Source of the DNA: JAGVGT01 sp963807225
Lineage (GTDB): Bacteria; Desulfobacterota; Desulfobulbia; Desulfobulbales; JAGXFP01
NCBI GenBank assembly: GCA_963807225.1
Contig: CAWEAD010000005.1
Span: 558,001 to 622,000, forward strand
DNA length: 64,000 nucleotides
Direction of reading: 5' to 3'
A program made the translations under genes and the position numbers. The notes under the pieces were generated by a model. That model ran no database searches. It was given only the letters and a program-made list of their open reading frames with translations, and was not told the DNA's origin. Below, piece after piece: positions 36,387 to 44,990 of this stretch; position 1 is the stretch's first letter, and the number at the start of each line of letters is the position of its first letter.

Positions 36387-37853
36387 ATGAATATCGACAA
36401 AATCAGACCTGCTTACACTTTCGATGATCTGCTCCTGGTACCGGCCAGCTCGAAAGTATTGCCTTCCAATGTCAACCTGGCTACCAAACTGACCCGTGAG
36501 ATCAAGCTCAATATACCGCTGGTCAGCGCCGCCATGGATTCGGTAACCGAGCACAGAACCGCCATCACCATGGCCCGAGAAGGTGGTCTAGGCATTATTC
36601 ACAAAAATATGACCTTTGAAGAGCAAGCCTTGGAGGTTGAAAAAGTCAAAAAGTCTGAATCTGGAATGATCGTCGATCCCATCACGGTCCAGACCGGCCA
36701 GACTGTCGGAGAAGTAAAGGAAATCATGAGTAATTATCGGATTTCCGGGGTGCCGGTTCTCGACCACAACAAGAGGTTGGCCGGAATTGTCACCAACCGC
36801 GACCTGCGCTTCGTCTCCGATCTAAATCTCAAAGTTGATGAGGCCATGACCAGTAAGAATCTGGTTACTGCCAAACCCGGCATCACCCTGGAGCAGTCAA
36901 AGGCACTGCTTCACGAGCACCGGATCGAAAAACTGCTGGTGGTGGAGGAGGACGGCTCTCTGTGTGGGTTGATCACCATCAAGGATCTGGAAAAGATCAA
37001 AAAGTACCCTCAAGCCGCCAAGGATGAATTCGGCCGCTTGCGGGTCGGTGCCGCCATTGGCATCGGTGGTGATTATCTGGCTCAGGTCGAACGACTGATC
37101 AAAGCCGGCGTCGATATCGTCGGGCTCGATTCGGCCCACGGCCATTCCCTGAATGTGCTCAACACTCTGAGGGAAATCAAGTCCTCCTTCCCGAACCTAC
37201 CGGTTATCGCTGGCAATATTGCCACCGCCGATGGCGCCGAGGACCTGATCAAAGCGGGCGCCGACTGTATCAAGGTGGGAGTGGGTCCCGGGTCAATCTG
37301 TACCACCAGAATCGTCGCCGGAGTTGGCGTACCCCAGATGACCGCGATATACGATTGCTCCCGGGTCGCGGAAAAACACGGGATCCCTCTGATCGCCGAC
37401 GGCGGCATCAAATTTTCCGGCGATATCACCAAGGCCATCGGTATTGGCGCCAATGTAATCATGATCGGCAGCTTGTTCGCCGGTACCGACGAGTCCCCCG
37501 GCGACACCTTCCTGTATCAGGGTCGAACCTACAAAGGTTACCGGGGCATGGGTTCTTTAGGCGCCATGAAAAAAGGCAGCAGCGATCGCTACTTCCAGAA
37601 TGAGGTTGAAAGTTCCTCCAAATACGTGCCTGAAGGCATCGAGGGCAAGGTCCCATATCGTGGCCCTCTTTCCGCCATGATTTATCAGCTCATGGGTGGC
37701 CTGCGTTCAGGGATGGGCTATGTCGGTGCCGAGAATATCGACCAGCTTCGGGAAAAGGCCAGATTCGTCCAGATTACCGCCGCCGGCCTCAAGGAAAGTC
37801 ATGTGCATGATGTGATCATCACCAAGGAAGCCCCAAATTACCGCTTGGGCTAA
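36387..37853 (+). CDS. guaB: Inosine-5'-monophosphate dehydrogenase
   Basis: 488 residues, standard. Oxidises IMP to XMP, the committed step to GMP. YTFDDLLLVP at the N-terminus, two CBS domains (~95-205), and the catalytic loop GVGPGSICTTRIVAGVG with the nucleophilic Cys. The KGYRGMGSLGAM flap follows. Ribosome binding site CTTGGAGA. Followed 39 bp later by guaA, the classical guaBA operon. Confidence 0.97.
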   Translation: MNIDKIRPAYTFDDLLLVPASSKVLPSNVNLATKLTREIKLNIPLVSAAMDSVTEHRTAITMAREGGLGIIHKNMTFEEQALEVEKVKKSESGMIVDPITVQTGQTVGEVKEIMSNYRISGVPVLDHNKRLAGIVTNRDLRFVSDLNLKVDEAMTSKNLVTAKPGITLEQSKALLHEHRIEKLLVVEEDGSLCGLITIKDLEKIKKYPQAAKDEFGRLRVGAAIGIGGDYLAQVERLIKAGVDIVGLDSAHGHSLNVLNTLREIKSSFPNLPVIAGNIATADGAEDLIKAGADCIKVGVGPGSICTTRIVAGVGVPQMTAIYDCSRVAEKHGIPLIADGGIKFSGDITKAIGIGANVIMIGSLFAGTDESPGDTFLYQGRTYKGYRGMGSLGAMKKGSSDRYFQNEVESSSKYVPEGIEGKVPYRGPLSAMIYQLMGGLRSGMGYVGAENIDQLREKARFVQITAAGLKESHVHDVIITKEAPNYRLG

Positions 37854-37892
37854 TCCCGAACTCAAAAGCAAGCCCCTGACAAGGAAACTCTG

Positions 37893-39464
37893 ATGGATAT
37901 TCACGGCGAACGGATACTTATCCTGGATTTCGGTTCACAATACACCCAACTCATTGCCCGGAGGGTAAGGGAAGCCGGGGTCTACTGCGAGCTTCATCCC
38001 TGGGACCTCGAACCCGAACAGATTCGCCGCTTCGCGCCCCGGGGTATCATTCTATCCGGCGGTCCGCAATCGGTACACGAAGAAGCGACACCACGGGCCG
38101 CCGATCTGGTCTTTACACTGGGGGTTCCAGTCCTCGGCATCTGCTATGGCCTGCAGACCATGGCTGCCCAACTGGGAGGTGAAGTCGAATCCGCCACCCA
38201 CCGCGAATATGGCTACGCCCAAGTCAGAGCCCGGCATCACTCCAAGCTGCTGATGGATATCGAAGATCATACCACCCCCGAAGGTTACGCCTTGCTCGAT
38301 GTCTGGATGAGCCATGGCGACCGGGTCAATAAGTTGCCGGCCGGATTCGTCGCCATCTGCGAAAGCGACAACGCGCCCCTGGCCGGGATGGCCGATGAGC
38401 AAAGGGGTTTCTACGGACTCCAGTTCCATCCCGAAGTAACCCACACCCGTCAGGGAAAGAGAATTATCGAACGCTTCCTCCATGAAATCTGCGGTTGCGG
38501 TCAACTCTGGACTCCGGACAACATCATCGAAAATTCCATTCGGCAGATTCGGGAACAGGTCGGTAGCGACGAGGTCCTGCTCGGCCTCTCTGGCGGGGTT
38601 GACTCATCTGTGGTGGCAGCTCTGCTACACCGGGCGATCGGCAAGCAGCTGATCTGTGTATTCGTCGACAATGGCCTGCTCCGGCTGAATGAGGGTGATC
38701 AGGTGATGACCACTTTCGCCAAGCATATGGGGGTAAAGGTCATCAGGGTCGACGCGGAAGAACGTTTCCTTTCCAAACTTAAAGGAATCGCCGACCCCGA
38801 GATAAAACGCAAAATCATCGGCAACACCTTCATCGAGGTTTTCGAGGAAGAAGCGGAAAAGCTCACCAATGTCAAATGGCTGGCCCAAGGCACAATTTAC
38901 CCGGATGTGATCGAATCGGCCGGGGCCAAGACCGGCAAGGCCAAAGTAATCAAATCCCATCACAATGTCGGGGGCTTGCCGGAATATATGAAGCTTGGTC
39001 TGGTCGAGCCTTTGAGGGAACTGTTCAAGGATGAGGTCCGCCGGATCGGCCTGGAACTGGGCTTACCATCGGAAATGGTTCAACGCCATCCCTTCCCCGG
39101 CCCCGGTCTGGGAGTCAGAATTCTCGGCGAAGTTCACAAGGAATATGCCGACACCTTACGTTTGGCGGATCACATATTCATCGAGGAGCTGGTCAACAAC
39201 AATCTCTACGACATAACCTCCCAGGCCTTTACGGTGTTCCTGCCGGTCAAGTCGGTGGGAGTGGTGGGGGACAATCGGCAATACGCCCACGTCGTGGCCC
39301 TGCGCGCCGTCGAAACCGTCGATTTCATGACCGCCCGTTGGGCTCATCTACCCTATGAATTTCTTGATCACGTAACCAGGAGGATCTGTAACGAGGTGCG
39401 GGGAGTGTCGCGGGTGGTTTACGATATAACCGGCAAGCCGCCGGGGACCATTGAGTGGGAGTAA
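37893..39464 (+). CDS. guaA: GMP synthase (glutamine-hydrolysing)
   Basis: 523 residues. N-terminal class I glutamine amidotransferase (nucleophile Cys in LGICYGLQTMAAQLGG, His/Glu in GLQFHPEVTHT), the ATP pyrophosphatase loop LLGLSGGVDSSVVAALLH, and the C-terminal dimerisation domain ending PPGTIEWE. Converts XMP to GMP. Co-transcribed with guaB. Confidence 0.97.
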   Translation: MDIHGERILILDFGSQYTQLIARRVREAGVYCELHPWDLEPEQIRRFAPRGIILSGGPQSVHEEATPRAADLVFTLGVPVLGICYGLQTMAAQLGGEVESATHREYGYAQVRARHHSKLLMDIEDHTTPEGYALLDVWMSHGDRVNKLPAGFVAICESDNAPLAGMADEQRGFYGLQFHPEVTHTRQGKRIIERFLHEICGCGQLWTPDNIIENSIRQIREQVGSDEVLLGLSGGVDSSVVAALLHRAIGKQLICVFVDNGLLRLNEGDQVMTTFAKHMGVKVIRVDAEERFLSKLKGIADPEIKRKIIGNTFIEVFEEEAEKLTNVKWLAQGTIYPDVIESAGAKTGKAKVIKSHHNVGGLPEYMKLGLVEPLRELFKDEVRRIGLELGLPSEMVQRHPFPGPGLGVRILGEVHKEYADTLRLADHIFIEELVNNNLYDITSQAFTVFLPVKSVGVVGDNRQYAHVVALRAVETVDFMTARWAHLPYEFLDHVTRRICNEVRGVSRVVYDITGKPPGTIEWE

Positions 39465-39533
39465 CCGCACCTTTGGCAGAATGAGTCCGAACTTTGGCTA
39501 CGAAGCTCGGGTGAGGGATTTTATCAGGTGTAA

Positions 39534-39863
39534 TTATTCACGCGGGATTGCATCCCGAATCATGTAGGCAATTGAATTCCCGCGATCCTCAAGATAAAAT
39601 CCAAAGCGATTATAGTAAGAGATTAGGCGCTGCAGCCTTTCTTCCGAGGTTTCTCCTATCGGACGAGCGGAAATCAGAACCTGCTTGCCCAGTTGATCGG
39701 CCAGGATCAGGACGTGGTTGATGAGTCTGGTTCCTATCCCTTTGTTACGATGAGCAGCCGGGACCATCACCGTATCGATGGAAAAAGAACCGAGGCCTTC
39801 GGAAAAACGCAAGTGGGCATAGTCATTATCAAGGTACCACTTGATTTCCCCGACAACATTCAT
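39534..39863 (-). CDS. GNAT-family acetyltransferase (109 aa)
   Basis: Small Gcn5-type N-acetyltransferase: a beta strand SIDTVMVPAAHRNKGIGTRL with the acetyl-CoA loop (RNKGIGTRL), followed by a helix, and the C-terminal YYNRFGFYLEDR pattern. At 109 residues it is shorter than the usual ~140-150 and lacks the first strand and helix, so it may use a downstream start of a longer ancestor. No strong ribosome binding site. The substrate is unknown. Confidence 0.75.
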   Translation of the reverse strand: MNVVGEIKWYLDNDYAHLRFSEGLGSFSIDTVMVPAAHRNKGIGTRLINHVLILADQLGKQVLISARPIGETSEERLQRLISYYNRFGFYLEDRGNSIAYMIRDAIPRE

Positions 39864-39889
39864 ATTCGACCCGCTGCCTGGTAGGTTTG

Positions 39890-39930
39890 CGTAGAAAAAG
39901 AAAGAAGGGGAAGGAGTTTATCCCCTCCCC
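39890..39930 (-). terminator. Terminator of the roadblock gene pair
   Basis: On the minus strand, a GGGGAGG...CCTTCCCC stem (one bulge, ~9-nt loop) is followed by the pyrimidine-rich TTCTTTCTTTTTC. It lies 11 bp after the stop of the 142-residue roadblock protein. Confidence 0.65.
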
Positions 39931-39940
39931 TCCGTGAAAC

Positions 39941-40369
39941 TCAGGAAATTTCCGCCAGAACGGGATTTACCATCTTTTCCAGTTCCATCTTAGCAAGCGC
40001 CAGATTTCCTTCGGCTGAAACAATAACCAATAAATGAAAATGGACTTGAGCCTCAGCGCCGGAGCAGCGCATGATAATAAAACCTTTCGGGGTGTTTATG
40101 ACCATTTCCAGGCATGACTTCAAACCGATCTTATCGGAAGCCTCATGAGCACTTCGAAAAATATCGTTAAAAGTTTTTCCAACCTTTCGAAGATCGATAT
40201 TGGTATCCGAAGAATGGCTGGCCAGGAGTTCACTACGGAAGGTCATAATCGCCGAGGCTTTATAACCTTTGACTTTCTGCAAACCGACCAGATTACTTCC
40301 GAGCAACATCTCTTCTTGATCGATGTGTTCGTAGGTGTCCCGCGGTTTTTTCCCGGTTGATCTATCCAT
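39941..40369 (-). CDS. Roadblock/LC7-like protein, paralogue of its neighbour's C-terminus
   Basis: 142 residues from ATG 40369, set by GGGG 6 nt upstream; a TTG start at 40387 is less likely. Single roadblock/LC7 (longin-like) domain: KGYKASAIMTFRSELLAS, FNDIFRSAHEASDKIGL, GFIIMRCSGAEAQVHFHLLV. It is clearly homologous along its full length to residues ~320-453 of the adjacent larger protein (FNDIFRTAHEASDKIGL, GVIIMRCSGVKSKVHYHIIT), so it arose by tandem duplication. Roadblock proteins such as MglB act as GTPase regulators or dimerising scaffolds. It is 24 bp downstream of the paralogue, in one operon. Confidence 0.82.
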   Translation of the reverse strand: MDRSTGKKPRDTYEHIDQEEMLLGSNLVGLQKVKGYKASAIMTFRSELLASHSSDTNIDLRKVGKTFNDIFRSAHEASDKIGLKSCLEMVINTPKGFIIMRCSGAEAQVHFHLLVIVSAEGNLALAKMELEKMVNPVLAEIS

Positions 40370-40393
40370 AATGAACCCCGTTTGCAACTAAGA

Positions 40394-41755
40394 TCAGGCC
40401 AGCTCTTCCATAACCGGCGGGATCATCTTTTCCATCTCCATCTTCGCCAGGGCCTGATTACCGTCGGCGCTGAAGATGGTGATGATGTGATAATGCACCT
40501 TGGACTTAACCCCTGAACAGCGCATGATGATAACCCCTTTGGGGGTGCTGATGGCGGCTTCCCGGCAAGCCTCCAGGCCGATCTTGTCGGAAGCCTCATG
40601 GGCGGTCCGGAAGATATCGTTGAAGGTTGCCCCCACCATACCAAGATCGATATTGGGGTCGATGGAATCCTGAGCCAGGATTTCCCCGGTAAAGTTCATG
40701 ATGGCGGAAGCCTTGTAGCCGTTAATCTTCTTGAATCTTTCCAAATAACTTTCCAGAGCCATAACCAAATCCTCCCTTGAGTTTTTTGGGTCTAAAAGAA
40801 ACCCAACATCATTGCTTACTTTTACTGCATCTTTCTCCTCGACTTCTTCCCTGATTGGCGCAGACTGGGGGGATTCTATCTCCTTATTTGTGCCTTTCCC
40901 AGGGGATTCTTCCCGACCAGCATGCGACATGGACTGAACTGCTTTTAATGATTCAGACTTAGCGTGATCAGATCCGAGAATTTCCAGGACCGTTTTCTTG
41001 ATCTTTTTCTTGATTCTCTTGTCGGCAAAATCGGTGAACAATATCTCGCATTTCCGCCAGGCAAGGAGTTCCCGCATGGCCTCTTCACCGCTTTTCTCGC
41101 CGCAGATGGCATCGACAAGCTGCCCGTCCCGGATAAAGCAGGAGCCGCTTTGCGTGCCGGAAGATATCGCCATCAGAGTTGTTTTACCTTCTTTCTCCAA
41201 CAAAGCCGCCACCAGACCCTGGGCCAGACTCTCCGAACCCGAGCCGTTTTTCATACGCAAGCGGGAGGAGACAACCCCCTGTAGAGCAATAGGATTCAAA
41301 GGGTGGGTAATTATGCCGATGTTGCCCAGAGCTGCCAATTTCTCCAAGCCAGGGGCGGAATGACTGGTAACAACGACTACCGGAAGACGTGGATATTCCT
41401 GGAAAAGCTTGGCCAACAGCTTGAACCCTTCAAACCCGGGTAGACGCAAATCTACAATAACCAGCTCAATTGCCGGATCGGCCGAGAGAAGATCGATCGC
41501 ATCACTTGAATTCGCAGCGCCGTAAAATTCGAAATGAGTTTGACCGTTACGCAGAGTGGCTTCAATTGTCGGGAAAAAATCACCGGCATTCTTCCCTTCC
41601 ACGACGCAGATCTTCGCCTCATGAAGGAAATCAGGATTACTTTGCGTCTCTTTGGCTAAAGTAGTGAACTTAGCAAGATTTTTTTCTGAGAAGGCGGCCA
41701 GACCACTCATCAGTCCATGCAACTCTTCTCTATTGGTCATTGAAATTACATACAT
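40394..41755 (-). CDS. Response regulator-like protein with DUF4388 and roadblock domains
   Basis: About 453 residues from ATG 41755; an upstream ATG at 41782 is possible. Domains in order: a receiver-like domain (~45-160; ICVVEGKNAG, VIVDLRLPGFEGFKLL, VVVVTSHSAPG). It has the Asp in the acceptor position but lacks the usual acidic pair. Next comes a DUF4388/PATAN-like region (~175-270; KTTLMAISSGTQSGSCFIRD), then an acidic, low-complexity linker, then a C-terminal roadblock domain (~320-453). This architecture resembles PATAN/DUF4388 regulators of motility and GTPase signalling. Its paralogous stand-alone roadblock gene follows 24 bp downstream. The missing acidic residues suggest a pseudo-receiver. 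Confidence 0.78.
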   Translation of the reverse strand: MYVISMTNREELHGLMSGLAAFSEKNLAKFTTLAKETQSNPDFLHEAKICVVEGKNAGDFFPTIEATLRNGQTHFEFYGAANSSDAIDLLSADPAIELVIVDLRLPGFEGFKLLAKLFQEYPRLPVVVVTSHSAPGLEKLAALGNIGIITHPLNPIALQGVVSSRLRMKNGSGSESLAQGLVAALLEKEGKTTLMAISSGTQSGSCFIRDGQLVDAICGEKSGEEAMRELLAWRKCEILFTDFADKRIKKKIKKTVLEILGSDHAKSESLKAVQSMSHAGREESPGKGTNKEIESPQSAPIREEVEEKDAVKVSNDVGFLLDPKNSREDLVMALESYLERFKKINGYKASAIMNFTGEILAQDSIDPNIDLGMVGATFNDIFRTAHEASDKIGLEACREAAISTPKGVIIMRCSGVKSKVHYHIITIFSADGNQALAKMEMEKMIPPVMEELA

Positions 41756-41942
41756 GCATGATTGATTCCCCCCCAGGAACATCTTGACATTTTATTATAT
41801 TATTAGAAAAACCCTACAAAATCAACTAAATAGTTGAATATTCGAAAACAATACTTCCACTATCGATAACAATTATTCTTTTTAGCTGGCCCCAATAACA
41901 GCTCGATATTCTTAGCTTTCCTATAATAAAATATTCACCGCC

Positions 41943-41961
41943 TATGCCACGCCGTGGCATA
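41943..41961. repeat. 19-bp near-perfect palindrome (operator candidate)
   Basis: TATGCCACG and CGTGGCATA arms of 9 bp around a single central C. It is about 190 bp upstream of the receiver-DUF4388-roadblock gene. The dimension suits a dimeric transcription factor site. Confidence 0.55.
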
Positions 41962-42309
41962 TAAATTGTGATTGTCAGGATTCACCAAACAACCTATTGC
42001 GCCAATTACGCTAAACAATAAGTCCCAAACAGTGGGAATGATAAGCGGCCCCCTTTCCTCTCAGCCTTGACTGAGAATGAATAGCCTTGATGTCGAGAAA
42101 ATATTTTAGAAGAAGGGAGGACCATCTAGCCTTCACCCCCTGTTGCCCGCGGCGGCAAATGCGGCAAAAGCGGATAGCTTCGAAAGGCCCTTGATGATCG
42201 GCCAAAAGCTTAATTTAAGTGCCCCTGCTTCATCATTCAGTGGGCCTTAAAGATGGCTTATGTTGTCGAACTAAAAGAGAGGACTAATCGTTTGCACTGC
42301 CCCCGAGGC

Positions 42310-42343
42310 AAAAAAAAACGAGACCCTAAGGCCTCGTTTTTTT
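42310..42343. terminator. Bidirectional intrinsic terminator downstream of ahcY
   Basis: An eight-position stem (ACGAGACC/GGCCTCGT, one mismatch) with a CTAA loop is flanked by nine A on the left and seven T on the right. It works for the minus-strand ahcY transcript and equally for plus-strand transcription. Confidence 0.88.
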
Positions 42344-42406
42344 ACAAGATAGCGCAGAGTCAGGAGAGGGGCAACATCCCCCCCACCCGACTCTTGGCTC
42401 TATCGT

Positions 42407-43714
42407 TCAGTACCTGTAATAATCAGGCTTATAGGGGCCGGCCACCGGAACTCCGATGTATTCCGCCTGTTCTTTGGTCAGGGTGGTCAGTTCGGCACCG
42501 ATCTTTTTAAGGTGCAATAGCGCAACCTTCTCGTCCAAGGCCTTAGGCAGGAAATAAACCTTGTTTTCATATTTCCCGGGGTTACCCCATAATTCGATCT
42601 GGGCCATAACCTGGTTGGTGAAGGAGTTACTCATGACGAAACTGGGGTGGCCGGTGGCGCAACCGAGATTGACCAGGCGACCTTCGGCCAGGACGATGAT
42701 CCGCTTGCCGTCGGGAAAGATGACGTGATCAACTTGGGGCTTGATATTCTCCCACTGGAGCTGACGGATGGAGGCAATATCGATTTCGCTGTCAAAATGA
42801 CCGATATTGCAGACGATGGTCTGATCCTTCATCATCTCCATGTGTGCCCGGGAGATAACCCGGACATTGCCGGTACAGGTAACGAAGATGTCGCCCAGGG
42901 CAGCGGCGCGTTCCATGGCCATCACTCGATAGCCCTCCATGGCCGCCTGCAGGGCGCAGATCGGATCGATCTCGGTGACGATCACCTGGGCTCCCATGCC
43001 CCGAAAGGCCTGGGCGCAACCCTTACCGACATCGCCATAGCCGCAAACCACCGCGACCTTGCCGGCCACCATCACGTCGGTGGCCCGTTTAATCCCGTCC
43101 AGCAGTGACTCCCGACAACCGTAAAGGTTGTCGAACTTGGATTTGGTCACCGAGTCGTTGACGTTGAAGGCCGGGGCCAGGAGACTGCCCTTCTGCATCA
43201 TCTCGTAGAGACGATGAACACCGGTGGTGGTCTCCTCGCTGATCCCGCGAATTTCCTTCATCAATTCGGGATATTTCTCATGCATGATCTGGGTCAGATC
43301 GCCGCCGTCGTCCAGAATCATGTTGGGCCGCCAGCCGTCGGGACCGAAGATGGTTTTCTCTATGCACCACCAGAATTCCTCTTCGTTTTCGCCCTTCCAG
43401 GCGAAGGTGGGGATACCTGCCGCAGCCATGGCGGCGGCGGCATGATCCTGGGTCGAGAAAATGTTGCACGAACTCCAGCGCAATTCGGCACCCAGGGCCA
43501 CCAGAGTTTCCATCAGCACGGCGGTCTGAATAGTCATATGCAGACAGCCGGCGATCCGGGCGCCTTTGAGTGGTTGACTGGCGGCGAATTCCTGCCGGGT
43601 GGCGATCAGGCCAGGCATTTCAGTTTCGGCAATAGCTACTTCCCGCCGACCCCAGCCGGCAAGGCTCAAATCGGCAACCTTGAAATCGCCGCTCTCGATC
43701 ACTTTATTGCTCAT
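42407..43714 (-). CDS. ahcY: Adenosylhomocysteinase
   Basis: 435 residues from ATG 43714 (GGGAG just upstream), product begins MSNKVIESGDFKVADLSLAG. The longer open frame to 43897 adds 61 residues overlapping metK and is spurious. NAD-dependent hydrolysis of S-adenosylhomocysteine; the NAD loop is GKVAVVCGYGDVGKGCAQAF and the C-terminus KPDYYRY is the conserved tail. Encoded 13 bp downstream of metK, so the pair makes SAM and clears SAH. Confidence 0.97.
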   Translation of the reverse strand: MSNKVIESGDFKVADLSLAGWGRREVAIAETEMPGLIATRQEFAASQPLKGARIAGCLHMTIQTAVLMETLVALGAELRWSSCNIFSTQDHAAAAMAAAGIPTFAWKGENEEEFWWCIEKTIFGPDGWRPNMILDDGGDLTQIMHEKYPELMKEIRGISEETTTGVHRLYEMMQKGSLLAPAFNVNDSVTKSKFDNLYGCRESLLDGIKRATDVMVAGKVAVVCGYGDVGKGCAQAFRGMGAQVIVTEIDPICALQAAMEGYRVMAMERAAALGDIFVTCTGNVRVISRAHMEMMKDQTIVCNIGHFDSEIDIASIRQLQWENIKPQVDHVIFPDGKRIIVLAEGRLVNLGCATGHPSFVMSNSFTNQVMAQIELWGNPGKYENKVYFLPKALDEKVALLHLKKIGAELTTLTKEQAEYIGVPVAGPYKPDYYRY

Positions 43715-43727
43715 CTCCCAGCTCTCC

Positions 43728-44894
43728 TTATTTGAGTCCGGCCGCATCTTTAAGAGCGGCTGCTTTGTCGGTTTTCTCCCAGGTGAAATCCGCTTCTTCG
43801 CGGCCGAAATGGCCATAGGCGGCAGTCTGATGGTAAATAGGCCGCAAGAGGTCGAGGTGCTGAATAATCGCCTTGGGCCGCAGGTCGAAGATCTCATTGA
43901 TCAGGTTGATGATCCGCTCGTCGCTGATCCGCCCGGTGCCGAAGGTATTGACGTTCATGGAGACCGGCTGGGAGATGCCGATGGCATAGGCTACCTGTAC
44001 CTCGACCTCAGTGGCCAGGCCGGCAGCCACGATATTCTTGGCCACATAACGCCCCATGTATGAGGAAGAGCGGTCGACCTTGGAGGGATCCTTGCCGGAA
44101 AAGGCGCCACCACCGTGAGAACCCATGCCGCCATAGGTGTCGACGATGATCTTACGGCCGGTTACGCCGCAGTCGCCGACCGGTCCCCCGATAACAAAGC
44201 GGCCGGTTGGGTTGATGAAATATTTGGTATTTTTGTCGATCATCTCGGCCGGCAGTACCGGTTTGATGATCTCTTCCATAATTCCTTCCTTCAGATCCTC
44301 GTAGCTCACGTCGGGAGAGTGCTGAGAGGAGAGAACCACCGCCTCGATCCGCCGGGGCTTACGGTCCTGATACTCGATGGTCACCTGGCTCTTGGCGTCG
44401 GGCCGCAGCCAGGGCAGACGCATGGCTTTGCGAACCTCGGCCTGCTTACGCATCAAGCGATGGGCGTAGGTGATCGGCATCGGCATCAACACCCGGGTCT
44501 CGTCGCAGGCATAACCGAACATCAGACCCTGGTCACCGGCTCCCTGGTCGAGATCAAGGCCGGTACCCTCATTAACCCCCTGGGCGATATCGGGAGACTG
44601 CTTGCCGATGCTGGTCAGGACCGAGCAGGATTGCCAGTCGAACCCCATATCGGAGGAATTGTATCCGATCTCCCGAATAGTCTCGCGGACGATCTGGGGC
44701 ATGTCGACCCAGGCGGTAGTGGTGATTTCCCCGGCGATCAGGGCCATGCCGGTGGTAACCATGGTTTCGCAGGCCACCCGTGAGTATTTGTCTTGGGCCA
44801 GGATGGCGTCAAGTATGGCATCGGAAATCTGGTCGGCGACTTTATCGGGATGACCCTCCGAAACCGATTCGGACGTAAAAAGATAGGAACTCAT
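43728..44894 (-). CDS. metK: S-adenosylmethionine synthetase
   Basis: 388 residues. ATP + methionine to SAM. FTSESVSEGHPDKVADQISD, the GAGDQGLMFGYA motif and the P-loop-like GGGAFSGKDPSKVDRS are diagnostic. The C-terminus ends AAGLK after the FTWEKTDK tail. The 96-bp leader is too short and lacks the arrangement of a SAM riboswitch. It opens the metK-ahcY operon; SAM supply would serve the several radical SAM enzymes and methyltransferases in this genome. Confidence 0.97.
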   Translation of the reverse strand: MSSYLFTSESVSEGHPDKVADQISDAILDAILAQDKYSRVACETMVTTGMALIAGEITTTAWVDMPQIVRETIREIGYNSSDMGFDWQSCSVLTSIGKQSPDIAQGVNEGTGLDLDQGAGDQGLMFGYACDETRVLMPMPITYAHRLMRKQAEVRKAMRLPWLRPDAKSQVTIEYQDRKPRRIEAVVLSSQHSPDVSYEDLKEGIMEEIIKPVLPAEMIDKNTKYFINPTGRFVIGGPVGDCGVTGRKIIVDTYGGMGSHGGGAFSGKDPSKVDRSSSYMGRYVAKNIVAAGLATEVEVQVAYAIGISQPVSMNVNTFGTGRISDERIINLINEIFDLRPKAIIQHLDLLRPIYHQTAAYGHFGREEADFTWEKTDKAAALKDAAGLK

Positions 44895-44952
44895 CGTTTA
44901 TCCTCGTTATGTTCACGATTTTGCCGGACCGGGCCAGCCTGGATTGAACAAC

Positions 44953-44976
44953 AAAAAAGCATAACTTTTATGCTTT
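44953..44976 (-). terminator. Terminator of panE
   Basis: On the minus strand AAAGCATA and TATGCTTT arms (8 bp, 5-nt loop) run into a T tract (44958-44953). It lies just below the panE stop and before the metK start, insulating the two. Confidence 0.75.
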
Positions 44977-44990
44977 AATGCCCGCTAATG

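Larger units (their letters stand above)
41783..42406. other. 624-bp gene-poor region
   Basis: The longest open frame is a 64-residue minus-strand frame (42011-42205) with no recognised homology. The region is locally AT-rich and contains a palindrome (41943-41961), a short hairpin around TCCCA/TGGGA (near 42030) and the ahcY terminator at its right end. No tRNA, riboswitch or insertion sequence end was identified. It may contain promoters for the roadblock operon or a small RNA, which I cannot show. Confidence 0.5.

Noticed and set aside
42407..43897. Longer 496-aa form of adenosylhomocysteinase
   Set aside because: The extra N-terminus overlaps metK and has no homology; ATG 43714 has the ribosome binding site and family start.
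44895..44990. SAM riboswitch upstream of metK
   Set aside because: The 96-bp leader is too short and shows only the panE terminator hairpin; no SAM-I/II/IV consensus was seen.
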